From contig CAYZSU010000032.1 of the NCBI GenBank assembly GCA_964480565.1, positions 1-23,846 of the forward strand: a stretch of 23,846 nt of DNA, given 5' to 3'. Under the pieces are notes generated by a model. The model was not told where the DNA came from, ran no database searches, and saw nothing but the letters and a program-made list of their open reading frames with translations. Positions 15,037 to 23,159 of the stretch are shown piece by piece (the stretch's first letter is position 1; each line of letters begins with the position of its first letter). The position numbers and the translations under genes are program-made. This DNA is from CAYZSU01 sp964480565 (GTDB taxonomy: Bacteria; UBA10199; 2-02-FULL-44-16; JAAZCA01).

Positions 15037-15993
15037 CTATATTCTTTTACATTGCTTTAATGAAGACAACACTTTTGATTGATCACAAATTTTGTTTATT
15101 TTATACGCGTGACCAATACCAAATTTTGTGCTTCTTCGACTCCCAATTGATTCTCTCACTGAAATTATGCCTAATAGCTCTCCCTTTTCATTAAATATAC
15201 CACCACCACTACTACCATTTGAATAATCTGCAGTATGATAAAATACTAGTTGATCAGGTTTGTTATAATTTTCGTAAAGTAGGTACATCCTCCTGGTAAG
15301 ACCTTTTTTTAGTTTTCTCCAGTTATTTGTAATATCTGTATTAAATCCCGGACAATCGAAATTAGTGCAGATTTGGTGATTTTTGTTTAAATAAATCACA
15401 TCTCTTTTATAATTATCATTAGATACTACATTTCCCTTTGCTATGAAGGGACTGTTGAAAAATAGCAATTTTGGGGGTTGTTCAAAAATGTTCAGATTCA
15501 AGGCAGACAGCAAATTCAATGAGGGCGCATACATAAGAGTATGTAACCGATTTGGATTTGCTGGACAACACCGAAGATGGGCGTTTTTCAACAGCCCCAT
15601 GAATGAACCACTTCCATTCCATCCAGAGTTAGGATAACTTCTAATAAATGGAAAAGGATGCGTAACTGACCATACTGAATCTCGTTCTTTAATATTGTTT
15701 GAGAAGGGTGCAATTTTAAGAGAGCGTGGAAGTCTCTGAGCTGATTTAAGTATTACCCAGTCTTGCATATGATTTGATGGTAAAAAATCACCTACTTCTA
15801 AAACCTTCAAGCTATATTTAGTATCATTAATAATGGAATATATGGGTGTCCTGTGGGCTTTTCCATTATACCCTTTAAGGCAATGAGCTGCTGATAAAAT
15901 AAGATTATGTGAAACCCTCACAGCACTACAACGTGGTTTTCCAAAATGCACCATCAATGCACTATTAAACCCCTTTGGATTGGCAAGTGCCAT
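15037..15993 (-). CDS. Trypsin-like serine protease with an in-frame MITE insertion and a detached signal peptide
   Basis: 318 residues. The catalytic triad is visible: His37 in LSAAHC, Asp78 in QDWVILK, and Ser262 in NGSSGGGIF. Residues 132-183 (MGLLKNAHLR...FNSPF) are encoded by the MITE at 15448-15598 plus its 5-bp target duplication: 156 bp, exactly 52 codons with no stop. Without them the sequence reads GSGSF-IAKGNVVSND. The ATG at 15993 gives no signal peptide. A good one (MIIFKNLIVILILMSHIF) lies upstream in another frame, ending at a 7-base A run (16002-16008). Removing one base joins it in frame and gives a signal ending ALA before NPKG. As it stands the gene is probably inactive or switchable. 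A 61-bp gap separates it from the thioredoxin gene. Confidence 0.85.
   Translation of the reverse strand: MALANPKGFNSALMVHFGKPRCSAVRVSHNLILSAAHCLKGYNGKAHRTPIYSIINDTKYSLKVLEVGDFLPSNHMQDWVILKSAQRLPRSLKIAPFSNNIKERDSVWSVTHPFPFIRSYPNSGWNGSGSFMGLLKNAHLRCCPANPNRLHTLMYAPSLNLLSALNLNIFEQPPKLLFFNSPFIAKGNVVSNDNYKRDVIYLNKNHQICTNFDCPGFNTDITNNWRKLKKGLTRRMYLLYENYNKPDQLVFYHTADYSNGSSGGGIFNEKGELLGIISVRESIGSRRSTKFGIGHAYKINKICDQSKVLSSLKQCKRI
15448..15598. mobile_element. MITE copy 2 (151 bp) inside the trypsin-like gene, with 5-bp target duplication
   Basis: Starts GGGACTGTTGAAAAATAGC and ends GCGTTTTTCAACAGCCCC. The terminal inverted repeats match copy 1 in opposite orientation. The host sequence ATGAA is duplicated on both sides (15443-15447 and 15599-15603), a clean transposition footprint. 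A short central palindrome (CATAC..GTATG) lies near 15529-15545. The transposase that mobilised it is not in the window; the ends do not match the IS3 gene here. Confidence 0.9.
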
Positions 15994-16057
15994 GCTGTTT
16001 GAAAAAAATATGGCTCATCAAAATAAGAATTACTATTAAATTTTTAAAAATTATCAT
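15992..16057 (-). other. Out-of-frame signal peptide of the trypsin-like protease
   Basis: ATG 16057 opens a 20-plus-residue hydrophobic stretch (MIIFKNLIVILILMSHIF) that ends one frame away from the protease. The minus-strand run of seven T (16008-16002) is the likely slip point. With six T the frame continues as SNSMALANPKGFN, a normal type I signal with an A-x-A cleavage site. Confidence 0.68.
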
Positions 16058-16162
16058 AGCATATATTTTCTTTTCTAAACGGAGTTTTTTAATTGAGCGT
16101 CTTTTTTCATAAACGCCTCTAAAGCCCAACCATATACATCAATGTAATTTCATTTTTTTTAT

Positions 16163-16423
16163 TTAAATGGCATCACAAATCTGATTGCATATGCCCGTGC
16201 ATATTTCATCACATGGTACTGAGTTAAAGAATTTATCCAATTCCTTTTTTGCATGGTCATTGCTAAGGCCTTTAAATATCGAATCGCATACAGGATTGCA
16301 TTTACCCTTAATTGTTAATGACGATTCTGATTTCTTTTGCTTTTCCTCTACATGTAATTGACGATTGTAATTCATTTGATTGGCATCCGCTTGCACATAC
16401 AAATTAGCTGTACTTATGATCAT
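16163..16423 (-). CDS. 86-aa Cys-rich peptide with CX3CX3CX3C tail
   Basis: A strong AAGGAG ribosome site precedes ATG 16423. The first ~40 residues are polar and contain no Cys (MIISTANLYVQADANQMNYN, then a Lys/Glu-rich stretch). Then Cys42 and Cys46 (KCNPVCDSIF), a helical linker, and Cys71, 75, 79 and 83 in PCDEICTGICNQICDAI. Six Cys in CX3C spacing would lie on one face of a helix and could form disulfides between helices (a helical-hairpin arrangement) or be linked by enzymes. There is no typical Sec signal, so the N-terminal half may be a leader for another route. The thioredoxin, trypsin-like and M16 genes around it fit a processed, exported peptide; none of this is shown experimentally. 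Confidence 0.8.
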   Translation of the reverse strand: MIISTANLYVQADANQMNYNRQLHVEEKQKKSESSLTIKGKCNPVCDSIFKGLSNDHAKKELDKFFNSVPCDEICTGICNQICDAI

Positions 16424-16442
16424 ATTTTTCTCCTTGATTTAA

Positions 16443-16535
16443 TTATTTCCAAACATCGCATACATGGCCACATATCTTATCACAGTTGGCATCGCAAATT
16501 TTATCGTAAAGAGCTGTAAGCAATGGCTGAGGGTT
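16443..16535 (-). pseudogene. C-terminal remnant of a second CX3C-type peptide
   Basis: Directly upstream of the 86-aa peptide gene, a frame from 16535 reads NPQPLLTALYDKICDANC followed by DKICGHVCDVWK and a stop at 16443. Its four Cys have exactly the CX3CX3CX3C spacing of the neighbour, and each first and last Cys is followed by Asp in both. No ATG or good ribosome site is present; TTG at 16523 would give 26 residues. Two stops lie just upstream of the frame. It is probably the tail of a duplicated peptide gene that lost its leader, though a short peptide from TTG cannot be excluded. Confidence 0.6.
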
Positions 16536-16608
16536 TTATTAAAATGGATGCTTAGTGTTTTTTTGACTTAGAAAATGCAGTAAAGATAAAATTAGCAATA
16601 TCAAATAA

Positions 16609-17352
16609 TTATTGAGCATGTTTACCTTTTAGTAAATCAATGCCCTGTATATATTTACTCTTAGCATGTTGAAAAAAAGCAGTTGGGTGGATTTGTATGA
16701 ATTGATGTGCGATATCTGTAAATGTTTTTATGCTGGGTGTATTCTCCATAAGAGAGGGCGCAGATATGTCAATTTCATAATATGTCCGTTGTTTATTATC
16801 ATTGCTGACGATGACAGTGGCATAGGATACCTGCAATACTTGCTTCACATTATTTTTATGTGTAAAGAATGTTTTATAGCGTGTTATTTTATCAGTATAG
16901 ATTTTTTTAAAATTTAATGAATGATTGTTCAAATTATTTTCTAAATATATTGATATAGGGGTATTTGTCATAATATCCGCAATATTGCGTGTACACATTT
17001 TGTCAGAAATTGTGATTTCATTGGAATGTGAAATGCTATCATTTACTGGCATTTTTATCTTAAGCGCCCACTTACATTTATTTTTAGCCTGATTTTTTCT
17101 ATTTCGAAGGACAACATTATGTTTATACAGATCCAACCGTGTTGTATCAAAATAAATATCGGTAACCACCTCACTAAAATGTCCGATATAATCATAATTG
17201 TCCACTTTACCCAATCCAATGCGTATTGATTCATGATAATAAGGATCGATGGATATCTTTGTGCTGATCGATCCGTGTTGAGCGTTTTCTGCAAAACATG
17301 GATTGGTCAATAAAATAAAAAAAACTATATATAATAATTTGGATCGATGCAT
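16609..17352 (-). CDS. Secreted CYTH-like domain protein
   Basis: 247 residues with a good ribosome site (TAGGAG) at ATG 17352. MHRSKLLYIVFFILLTNPCFAENA is a signal peptide cut after CFA, so the protein should be periplasmic. The rest follows the CYTH triphosphate-tunnel pattern: TDIYFDTTRLDLYKHNVVLR (residues ~64-83), WALKIKMP, NEITISDK, TRYKTFF, and YYEIDISAP near residue 200. CYTH proteins act on triphosphates or polyphosphate. The N-terminal E-x-E-x-K signature is not seen (SISTKISI at that place), so catalysis is doubtful; a binding role is possible. A secreted CYTH protein in a peptidase operon is unusual. Confidence 0.62.
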   Translation of the reverse strand: MHRSKLLYIVFFILLTNPCFAENAQHGSISTKISIDPYYHESIRIGLGKVDNYDYIGHFSEVVTDIYFDTTRLDLYKHNVVLRNRKNQAKNKCKWALKIKMPVNDSISHSNEITISDKMCTRNIADIMTNTPISIYLENNLNNHSLNFKKIYTDKITRYKTFFTHKNNVKQVLQVSYATVIVSNDNKQRTYYEIDISAPSLMENTPSIKTFTDIAHQFIQIHPTAFFQHAKSKYIQGIDLLKGKHAQ

Positions 17353-17374
17353 AATGGGCTCCTATTACCTTATG

Positions 17375-18580
17375 TTAATAAAATCTAAAAAAACATGTGT
17401 GATTGTCGGATTTAATTAACTGCCGTATATAGACTAAAAAATTGTCGTATTGAATAGCATTTAACTCGTCATCTAAATGAAGTCTATAATCCAATGAATT
17501 GTTGAATAGCATATTGTCAGCTAAAAAATGTGATGTGGATAAGATGGAATTTCTTTTTTTTATAAATTTCAATTTAACCCGTTCTTTTGAAATAACAAAA
17601 TCAGAAAAAGAGATGGTTGTCTTTGATATTGAATCGAGCAGTGAGAAGACACGATCGGATAGTGTTTCTTCCTCCTGACTATTTTCTGATTTCCAGAATA
17701 ATAAAAAAGTTCCTAGCGAAGATAGTTTTGTACTATGAGCGGCAAGCACATAACTATTTGAGTGTCTATTGTTATATCCATTGCGGGCAATGTGATACAG
17801 TGGGCCATTGATCGAGTTTAAATAATCCTTTAAAATTCGCTGCATCCATTGTGCGTTTTGATTTGAGCTTGTAGCCGCAGGATAGCATATATAGCTAAAA
17901 CATTTATTCATAAATGCGGATGGAGTTTTTTTGATTAAATTGGGTGTTATCTCTACCTCTTGATGTACATGTTGAGATGGATTTTTTTTAAATATGAATG
18001 TATTTGAAATACGTGTTATTTGTTCTTCAAAGGTTGTCCTGCTTATTCCTCCCGATGTACTGATAAACCACGTATCATTTTTCTCATGAAATTGCGTGTA
18101 ATAGTTTTTAAAATCAGTGGAAGTTAAATTAATCAAGTGTGTATATATTTCCTGACTGCTGACTAATTCTGACTCAGGATTCAGATAATAGTTTAGACTG
18201 TCACGAATAAGAGCTTTATAATGGCTAAGGCTATATTGTTTGTGAATAGCCATTATCTCACTTTTTACTTGATTGAATATACCGTCGTCTATTTCTAAGT
18301 TGCACAATTCATGAATAATTATTTTTAGATGTTCTAAACTATGAGATGTCGCCGATGTGAATTGAAAACCACTATATTCATTTGCATTGATTACTTTAAA
18401 TTCAGATGTGAAATTATATTTTTTTGATAAATGATGGATGATATAGTGAGCAAGTAGATTCATGCCCGATTTTTCAGATATACTTTTTTTGCGTAGATAA
18501 AATGGAAATAAAATCGTAATGCATGTTAAATAATAGTTTTCTTTATGTAGAATTGAAAAAGATATTTTTTTGTTATGCAT
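17375..18580 (-). CDS. M16-like protein lacking the zinc motif (non-catalytic partner)
   Basis: About 401 residues from ATG 18580, chosen for its GAGG ribosome site at proper spacing; a longer frame from TTG 18592 lies in the preceding gene. The layout follows the second half of M16 peptidase pairs: SGMNLLAHYIIHHLSKKYNF near the N-terminus, LEHLKIIIHELCNLEIDDGI and a later DFKNYYTQFHEKNDTWFI. It has no H-x-x-E-H motif. It overlaps the catalytic M16 gene upstream by 8 bp, so the two are made together. Paired active/inactive M16 subunits are known from periplasmic and RiPP-linked peptidases (for example the two M16 proteins of the subtilosin cluster). No signal peptide, so a cytoplasmic leader peptidase is plausible. 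Confidence 0.75.
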   Translation of the reverse strand: MHNKKISFSILHKENYYLTCITILFPFYLRKKSISEKSGMNLLAHYIIHHLSKKYNFTSEFKVINANEYSGFQFTSATSHSLEHLKIIIHELCNLEIDDGIFNQVKSEIMAIHKQYSLSHYKALIRDSLNYYLNPESELVSSQEIYTHLINLTSTDFKNYYTQFHEKNDTWFISTSGGISRTTFEEQITRISNTFIFKKNPSQHVHQEVEITPNLIKKTPSAFMNKCFSYICYPAATSSNQNAQWMQRILKDYLNSINGPLYHIARNGYNNRHSNSYVLAAHSTKLSSLGTFLLFWKSENSQEEETLSDRVFSLLDSISKTTISFSDFVISKERVKLKFIKKRNSILSTSHFLADNMLFNNSLDYRLHLDDELNAIQYDNFLVYIRQLIKSDNHTCFFRFY

Positions 18581-19715
18581 AGCTAACCTCAATGGAGTGG
18601 CTGCGATATGTTTTTAGCAGGTTTTGCGCCCAATCCAAAAATTCGTTTAACTGAAGATTGTTCATATAATCTACAATCGTTGACTGCATATCAATGTCGG
18701 ATAGATGTATCCAGATGTGATTAAAAAGTACTGCATCCATATTTTCCTGTTCCATGTAATATTTTAATAGTGCATCCTTTATTAATTTTTCCCAGTTTTT
18801 TTCATTTTTTTGAAGTGCATTGATATGCTGCTCAAGTGTCTGGCAATAGTGATTGTAAAATTGCTCAACGTCCTCTTTTGAACGCATATCCGGCAATAAA
18901 AAACCAAAAATGATGTGGTGGGATGTACGAAAGAGGACTTTTCGATACAGTGTATTGCTAATTATGTTGTTTTGAAGGATCGATTGATTTCCAATAAGGC
19001 TTTTCCAGAGAAGCAGGTATATATATGTGATAAAGGATGTATTATTCATGCACCATCCAATGGATGCAAAGCGATGATCCCTAAAAAAAAATATATTTTG
19101 AAATGGAATGGATCGGGTATTGCGATTGCATAAATGTGAATTGCTGATTGATGAGTGCAATTCATTTTTATACACGGTAAAAAATGACTGAACATATTGT
19201 TGCAGCCGATCATTAACGATATCATAGCGTGCGCGATCAATGGATTCAATAGAGCCCAAATGGTGTTTGGGATATAGACATGATGTCATTTTATGCAATA
19301 GATAGGGTGTGTCTGATATGACCGCTTTTGTTTGTTTTAATAATATTTCTTTTTTTATTATTTCCTTTTCCTGAATAAAGTCATTTTTTGTAAATGCAAT
19401 AGTCGTTAAAAGTGTTGTTATCTGTGAATCTAGATGGGCTAAATCCGTGCTTGAGTGGATGGAAAAACGAATGTAATCATAATTTGTAAATGCATTAAAT
19501 TTAGAATGCGTCGTGTCGAGTAAGTGCTTGAATTTTTGCATTTGATTAAGCCGTCGACAGATTAAATGTTCAATGAAGTGCGCCAATCCCTGAGTGTCAT
19601 AAGGATCATTTAAGCTGCCAAATGGTAAAATTAGATTATACTCATAATTAGAATCGTCATTAGTGTTCATTAATAATTCATGAGTAGTGTAATAAGCAAT
19701 ATTATCCATTCGCAT
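18573..19715 (-). CDS. M16-family zinc peptidase (catalytic subunit)
   Basis: 380 residues from ATG 19715, with GAGGT ribosome site at good spacing. The inverted zinc motif H-x-x-E-H is present as GLAHFIEHLICRRL (His46, Glu49, His50), with a third ligand Glu about 70-77 residues later in QEKEIIKKEILLK. The surrounding LPFGSLNDPYDTQG and FNAFTNYDYIRFSI blocks are typical of M16 peptidases. No signal peptide is seen. The start overlaps the MFS gene by 14 bp and the end overlaps its non-catalytic partner. It is likely to cut leader or tail sequences from exported peptides, by analogy with M16 proteins in RiPP clusters. Confidence 0.88.
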   Translation of the reverse strand: MRMDNIAYYTTHELLMNTNDDSNYEYNLILPFGSLNDPYDTQGLAHFIEHLICRRLNQMQKFKHLLDTTHSKFNAFTNYDYIRFSIHSSTDLAHLDSQITTLLTTIAFTKNDFIQEKEIIKKEILLKQTKAVISDTPYLLHKMTSCLYPKHHLGSIESIDRARYDIVNDRLQQYVQSFFTVYKNELHSSISNSHLCNRNTRSIPFQNIFFFRDHRFASIGWCMNNTSFITYIYLLLWKSLIGNQSILQNNIISNTLYRKVLFRTSHHIIFGFLLPDMRSKEDVEQFYNHYCQTLEQHINALQKNEKNWEKLIKDALLKYYMEQENMDAVLFNHIWIHLSDIDMQSTIVDYMNNLQLNEFLDWAQNLLKTYRSHSIEVSYA

Positions 19716-20934
19716 TTTGTATTACCTCAATAGAATTAGATCTCTTTATCAGTAGAAAATAGCCAATGGATGAGATGATTAGAGTGCTACCTACTATTGT
19801 AAATAGATTCGGAATGTTTAGGTATTTAATGGCTATATATCCGAAAATAGATCCCAAGAGGCATGCAAATTTGGATATGGATTTAAACAGGGATATGCAT
19901 TGCCCTAAGTTTGATTTTTTGGAGTTATATATAAAATTGCTTCTTAATATGAGCAATAGTTGTTTTTCCAGGAATTCGATGCATATGATAACTATGTATA
20001 ACCAGAGGATATTATGAGCCCCCGATAGAAAAATATACAATACACCTAGGATTGCTGAAAAAGGAATTAATGTGTTTTTAATAGGGAGTCGGCAGATAAA
20101 AAATGAAAATAGCAATCCTGATAATATAGCAGCGATGTGGCAGATGGACTGTATATTGCCAAAGTGAATATTATCTAACTGAAGATGTTGAATGATATAA
20201 ATGACAATGGAGGCCTCAATTATGCTTGATGAAAATTTGATGATCGATGTGTAAAGAAGTTCAAAATGCGTTGCGTGAAATAGCTGTTTGTAAATATATT
20301 GTTTTATTTGAGTAATTGAAATTCTAGCTGGGTTTGTTATATCACTTTTTAAAGAAGTGAATGCATATTTTCTAAATAAAAGTACGCCTATGGATATAAT
20401 GAAGTAGGTTAGTGCATCAATGATGAGTACCCATTGGATGCCATGATATTCATATATTAAAACTGCAAGTAGTGGGGATGGTAAAATGATGATATTTTTT
20501 ACTGTAGCGGATATCCCAATAAATTTTTTAATTTTGTTGTCAGCAATAATCATTATATTTAACTTTGCAATATATGGTTTGACAATGGAGTTAAGGCATA
20601 TTGATAGAACGATTAATCCAATTAGGTAAGCTGAGGATGACGTATTTGTGATAGCTATGATAAAATATAAAATACCGGATGATATAAAAATAAACGCTAC
20701 ATGGTTGATGGAGAACTTTTTAGAATAGTCTGCCAGACGTCCACCGATAAATAGCAATATTATGCTAAGGGCATTTTTTGAAATGAATAATAAATATGTT
20801 TCCGCATCGGATTTTTCTAAAACAATATGAAGAAGAATTGCTGTAGATGATAATATAGTGCCAAAATCATTGAGTGAGCGAAGGGTGGTGAGTGCTAGAT
20901 AGTCTGTAATATGTGAGCGCTGTTTTTTCATCAT
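19702..20934 (-). CDS. MFS transporter of the M16 peptidase operon
   Basis: 410 residues from ATG 20934 (MMKKQRSHITDYL), with an AGAG ribosome site, 5 bp after the preceding stop. It has about 11-12 hydrophobic helices. The loop GGRLADYSKKFSINH between helices 2 and 3 is a motif-A-like MFS signature. It shares the EntS/MFS_3 type of layout with the transporter at 8263-9453 but is clearly divergent in sequence. It is co-translated with the M16 peptidase, so export of the peptidase product is the natural guess. Confidence 0.84.
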   Translation of the reverse strand: MMKKQRSHITDYLALTTLRSLNDFGTILSSTAILLHIVLEKSDAETYLLFISKNALSIILLFIGGRLADYSKKFSINHVAFIFISSGILYFIIAITNTSSSAYLIGLIVLSICLNSIVKPYIAKLNIMIIADNKIKKFIGISATVKNIIILPSPLLAVLIYEYHGIQWVLIIDALTYFIISIGVLLFRKYAFTSLKSDITNPARISITQIKQYIYKQLFHATHFELLYTSIIKFSSSIIEASIVIYIIQHLQLDNIHFGNIQSICHIAAILSGLLFSFFICRLPIKNTLIPFSAILGVLYIFLSGAHNILWLYIVIICIEFLEKQLLLILRSNFIYNSKKSNLGQCISLFKSISKFACLLGSIFGYIAIKYLNIPNLFTIVGSTLIISSIGYFLLIKRSNSIEVIQNANG

Positions 20935-20939
20935 TTTCT

Positions 20940-21683
20940 CTAACTTGCATAGGTAATTGATGCGCTATCATAATCAACTAAAATGATATTGTTTTTATCT
21001 ATATTTAATCTCTTATTAAATATAGATTGGGCTACGATTAATGCGTCCAAATTGGGTAGATAATGTCCGGACTTGTTATCTAAATAAATAAAATAACGAT
21101 CATCAGTGTGATATAGTATCATTTCACCTGCACAATATGCACATAAGCTATCCTGAACAACTAAGTGTGGATGACGGACCCGTTTTTGATCAAAATGATC
21201 CAGTAAAAACCACTCATATGCACTCAATGGTTTTGAATAAATAAAAATATTTTCATTTTCGCTAATTGCATATAAATAAGTCATTAAGGGTTTAATCATA
21301 TTTATTGTGTGTTTATTTAAAGACTCAATTTGATTGCTGTGTATTTTCCAATCATCCTCTAGCTCGAGATTGTAGATGTTTTGACTATATGAATAGAGAG
21401 TTCTGTCTATCGAATCTGTTATCCTTATGACTTCTTCATTTTTATTTTGAATGTCTCTTCTGTTTTTTCTTATATCGCAAACCATTGATAGGCACAGTTG
21501 TATATGATCGAGTGTATTCGTGAATGTACTGGTATTTACCTGTAAATTATGCATTTGTGCATATTCCAGCAATATACGAAATCGATTTAAATAAAATGTA
21601 AATGAAGACATCGGGCCATTTTTTTTAACATATTTATTATATACGCGATCGTATTCTATTATCAGTTGTTGTGTTTGATTCAT
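20940..21683 (-). CDS. Unrecognised 247-aa protein with a C-terminal SGHY motif
   Basis: The N-terminal ~140 residues are helical. The C-terminal part holds HPHLVVQDSLCAYCAGEM (with a CxxC pair at residues 181-184) and then YFIYLDNKSGHYLPNLDALI with Ser-Gly-His-Tyr at residues 205-208. I recall the AGE...NKSGHYxP pattern from uncharacterised bacterial proteins, some of them effector- or toxin-like, but cannot name the domain. No signal peptide or membrane helix. It is 5 bp upstream of the MFS gene in the same operon. Possible roles include a peptide-modifying enzyme, but this is not supported by a known family. Confidence 0.68.
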   Translation of the reverse strand: MNQTQQLIIEYDRVYNKYVKKNGPMSSFTFYLNRFRILLEYAQMHNLQVNTSTFTNTLDHIQLCLSMVCDIRKNRRDIQNKNEEVIRITDSIDRTLYSYSQNIYNLELEDDWKIHSNQIESLNKHTINMIKPLMTYLYAISENENIFIYSKPLSAYEWFLLDHFDQKRVRHPHLVVQDSLCAYCAGEMILYHTDDRYFIYLDNKSGHYLPNLDALIVAQSIFNKRLNIDKNNIILVDYDSASITYAS

Positions 21684-21701
21684 ATTTCAATCCTATTCTC
21701 C

Positions 21702-23144
21702 TTATTTAAACTTCTTAAAATAAAATCGATAATCGTCAAAGTCATATATGAAATAATGCTTTTTAATAAAGTCATTGGAAAGCATTCCTAAAAAATCAAA
21801 ATCATTATCATAATCGCTGATCAATGTTGGGTTTTCTTTTTTAAATGCATATCCATTAAAGTCATAAGTTGCCTTTTCGAGTTTATCCGTGAATGAAATG
21901 CCACCTAGTCCAATGCTAAGGCCCATTTTTGATGGGTTGATAGGTGAATATTCTAGATCCGAAATATCGGTATGTTTTTTAATATCCGTATATACCTTTG
22001 AACTTCGAGAGCCTGAATCCACTAAAATAGCACCGTTAGGGCTATTGTGAATTTTACCAGAAATATACGTGTTTCCGCTGATGAGATACATGCCCGTGGA
22101 TGTATACTTGTCCAATCGTTTTTGAATGAATTTTTTTGGGGATATAGTTGCTCGTCTATGAAGATAATCGATTTCAAATGTATGGCCCCTAAATAAGCGT
22201 TGAGGTGATAATATACCTCCAAAATGGCCATCTATGCCCAACCCACTTTGCACACCTTCAAGATCAAATATTAACACAGGAATGTTGTTGTATACCGCAT
22301 CCCCTAACTTTAAGTGGGGCAATATACCACTATATAGTGTTACTTTCGTGCCAGCTAGATCTGTTGCGATTAATGGGTGATTATATTGAATTCGAACATT
22401 GAGTTTTTTAGCAAATGATTTGTCGATGATATTTTCAGGTGCACCGGAATCGATAAAGAAATGAACATCATTGAATTTGCCAGTTGTCCCGATTGTAACA
22501 AGTCGTCGTTTGTCTAGTTGTTTTTTTAATAGAGGAAGTCGTATGGGTGTTTCTATATGCGAAATTTGAGCGTTTAAAGCTAACTTAGACAATGATAATC
22601 GATGCGTGGCAACATTTGAGCGTTCATGATGACTATCATGACTTTCTTTAATATATTTTTTGTAATGTGTGGCTGATTTTGAGTAGTCAGATAGATAGTA
22701 ATAGGCATTTCCTAGATAATAATGAGGATATAGGCCCATTTGAGGTTTTAACGCACTTAACTCATTGATGGCTTCATTGAATTGACATGTGGCAAGCAAC
22801 ATCAACCCTTTAATATAATGATCCTTGTTGGATAGTGATGATGCCTGCGATAATCTTATGTCGAGTTCTTTAAATCGAGTTTGGCGATATAGTTTTTCAT
22901 ATAATTTTGTAGGTGTTAAGTAGAGATCCTCATTTCTTCGTCTTCGCGTATTTTTAGATGTATTGAGTGAACTATTTTTTGTATCATTTTTATCATATAG
23001 TTGATTGGCAATATGGTCGTTTTTATTGATTGGGTTTATACTCATCGGTACTTCTCCTTTTATGTATGAATTGAGTGATAAGCTGCTGCTGCATAATAGT
23101 ATGTTTAAAAATAGTATAATTATAATTTTCATCATTAAACTCAT
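21702..23144 (-). CDS. Secreted TPR plus retropepsin-like aspartyl protease
   Basis: 480 residues from ATG 23144 (AAGG ribosome site). MMKIIIILFLNILLCSSSLS is a signal peptide. Residues ~107-190 resemble TPR-type helices (LYPHYYLGNAYYYLSDYSKS). The protease part has two catalytic-type loops, HFFIDSGAPENIIDKSF (Asp232) and GAILVDSGSRSSKVY (Asp376), each with the D-S-G motif. So both halves of a pepsin-like or duplicated retropepsin-like unit are on one chain. The final MLSNDFIKKHYFIYDFDDYR resembles the typical closing strand of bacterial aspartyl proteases. It is probably active outside the cytoplasm. Its substrate may be the exported peptide, or it may be an independent protease. Confidence 0.85.
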   Translation of the reverse strand: MSLMMKIIIILFLNILLCSSSLSLNSYIKGEVPMSINPINKNDHIANQLYDKNDTKNSSLNTSKNTRRRRNEDLYLTPTKLYEKLYRQTRFKELDIRLSQASSLSNKDHYIKGLMLLATCQFNEAINELSALKPQMGLYPHYYLGNAYYYLSDYSKSATHYKKYIKESHDSHHERSNVATHRLSLSKLALNAQISHIETPIRLPLLKKQLDKRRLVTIGTTGKFNDVHFFIDSGAPENIIDKSFAKKLNVRIQYNHPLIATDLAGTKVTLYSGILPHLKLGDAVYNNIPVLIFDLEGVQSGLGIDGHFGGILSPQRLFRGHTFEIDYLHRRATISPKKFIQKRLDKYTSTGMYLISGNTYISGKIHNSPNGAILVDSGSRSSKVYTDIKKHTDISDLEYSPINPSKMGLSIGLGGISFTDKLEKATYDFNGYAFKKENPTLISDYDNDFDFLGMLSNDFIKKHYFIYDFDDYRFYFKKFK

Positions 23145-23159
23145 ATATAGACCTTATCG

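Noticed and set aside
16086..16121. 11-codon frame with GAGG before ATG (MKKDAQLKNSV) between the Cys-rich peptide and the protease
   Set aside because: Too short, no Cys and no similarity to the other peptides; such frames are expected by chance in AT-rich DNA.
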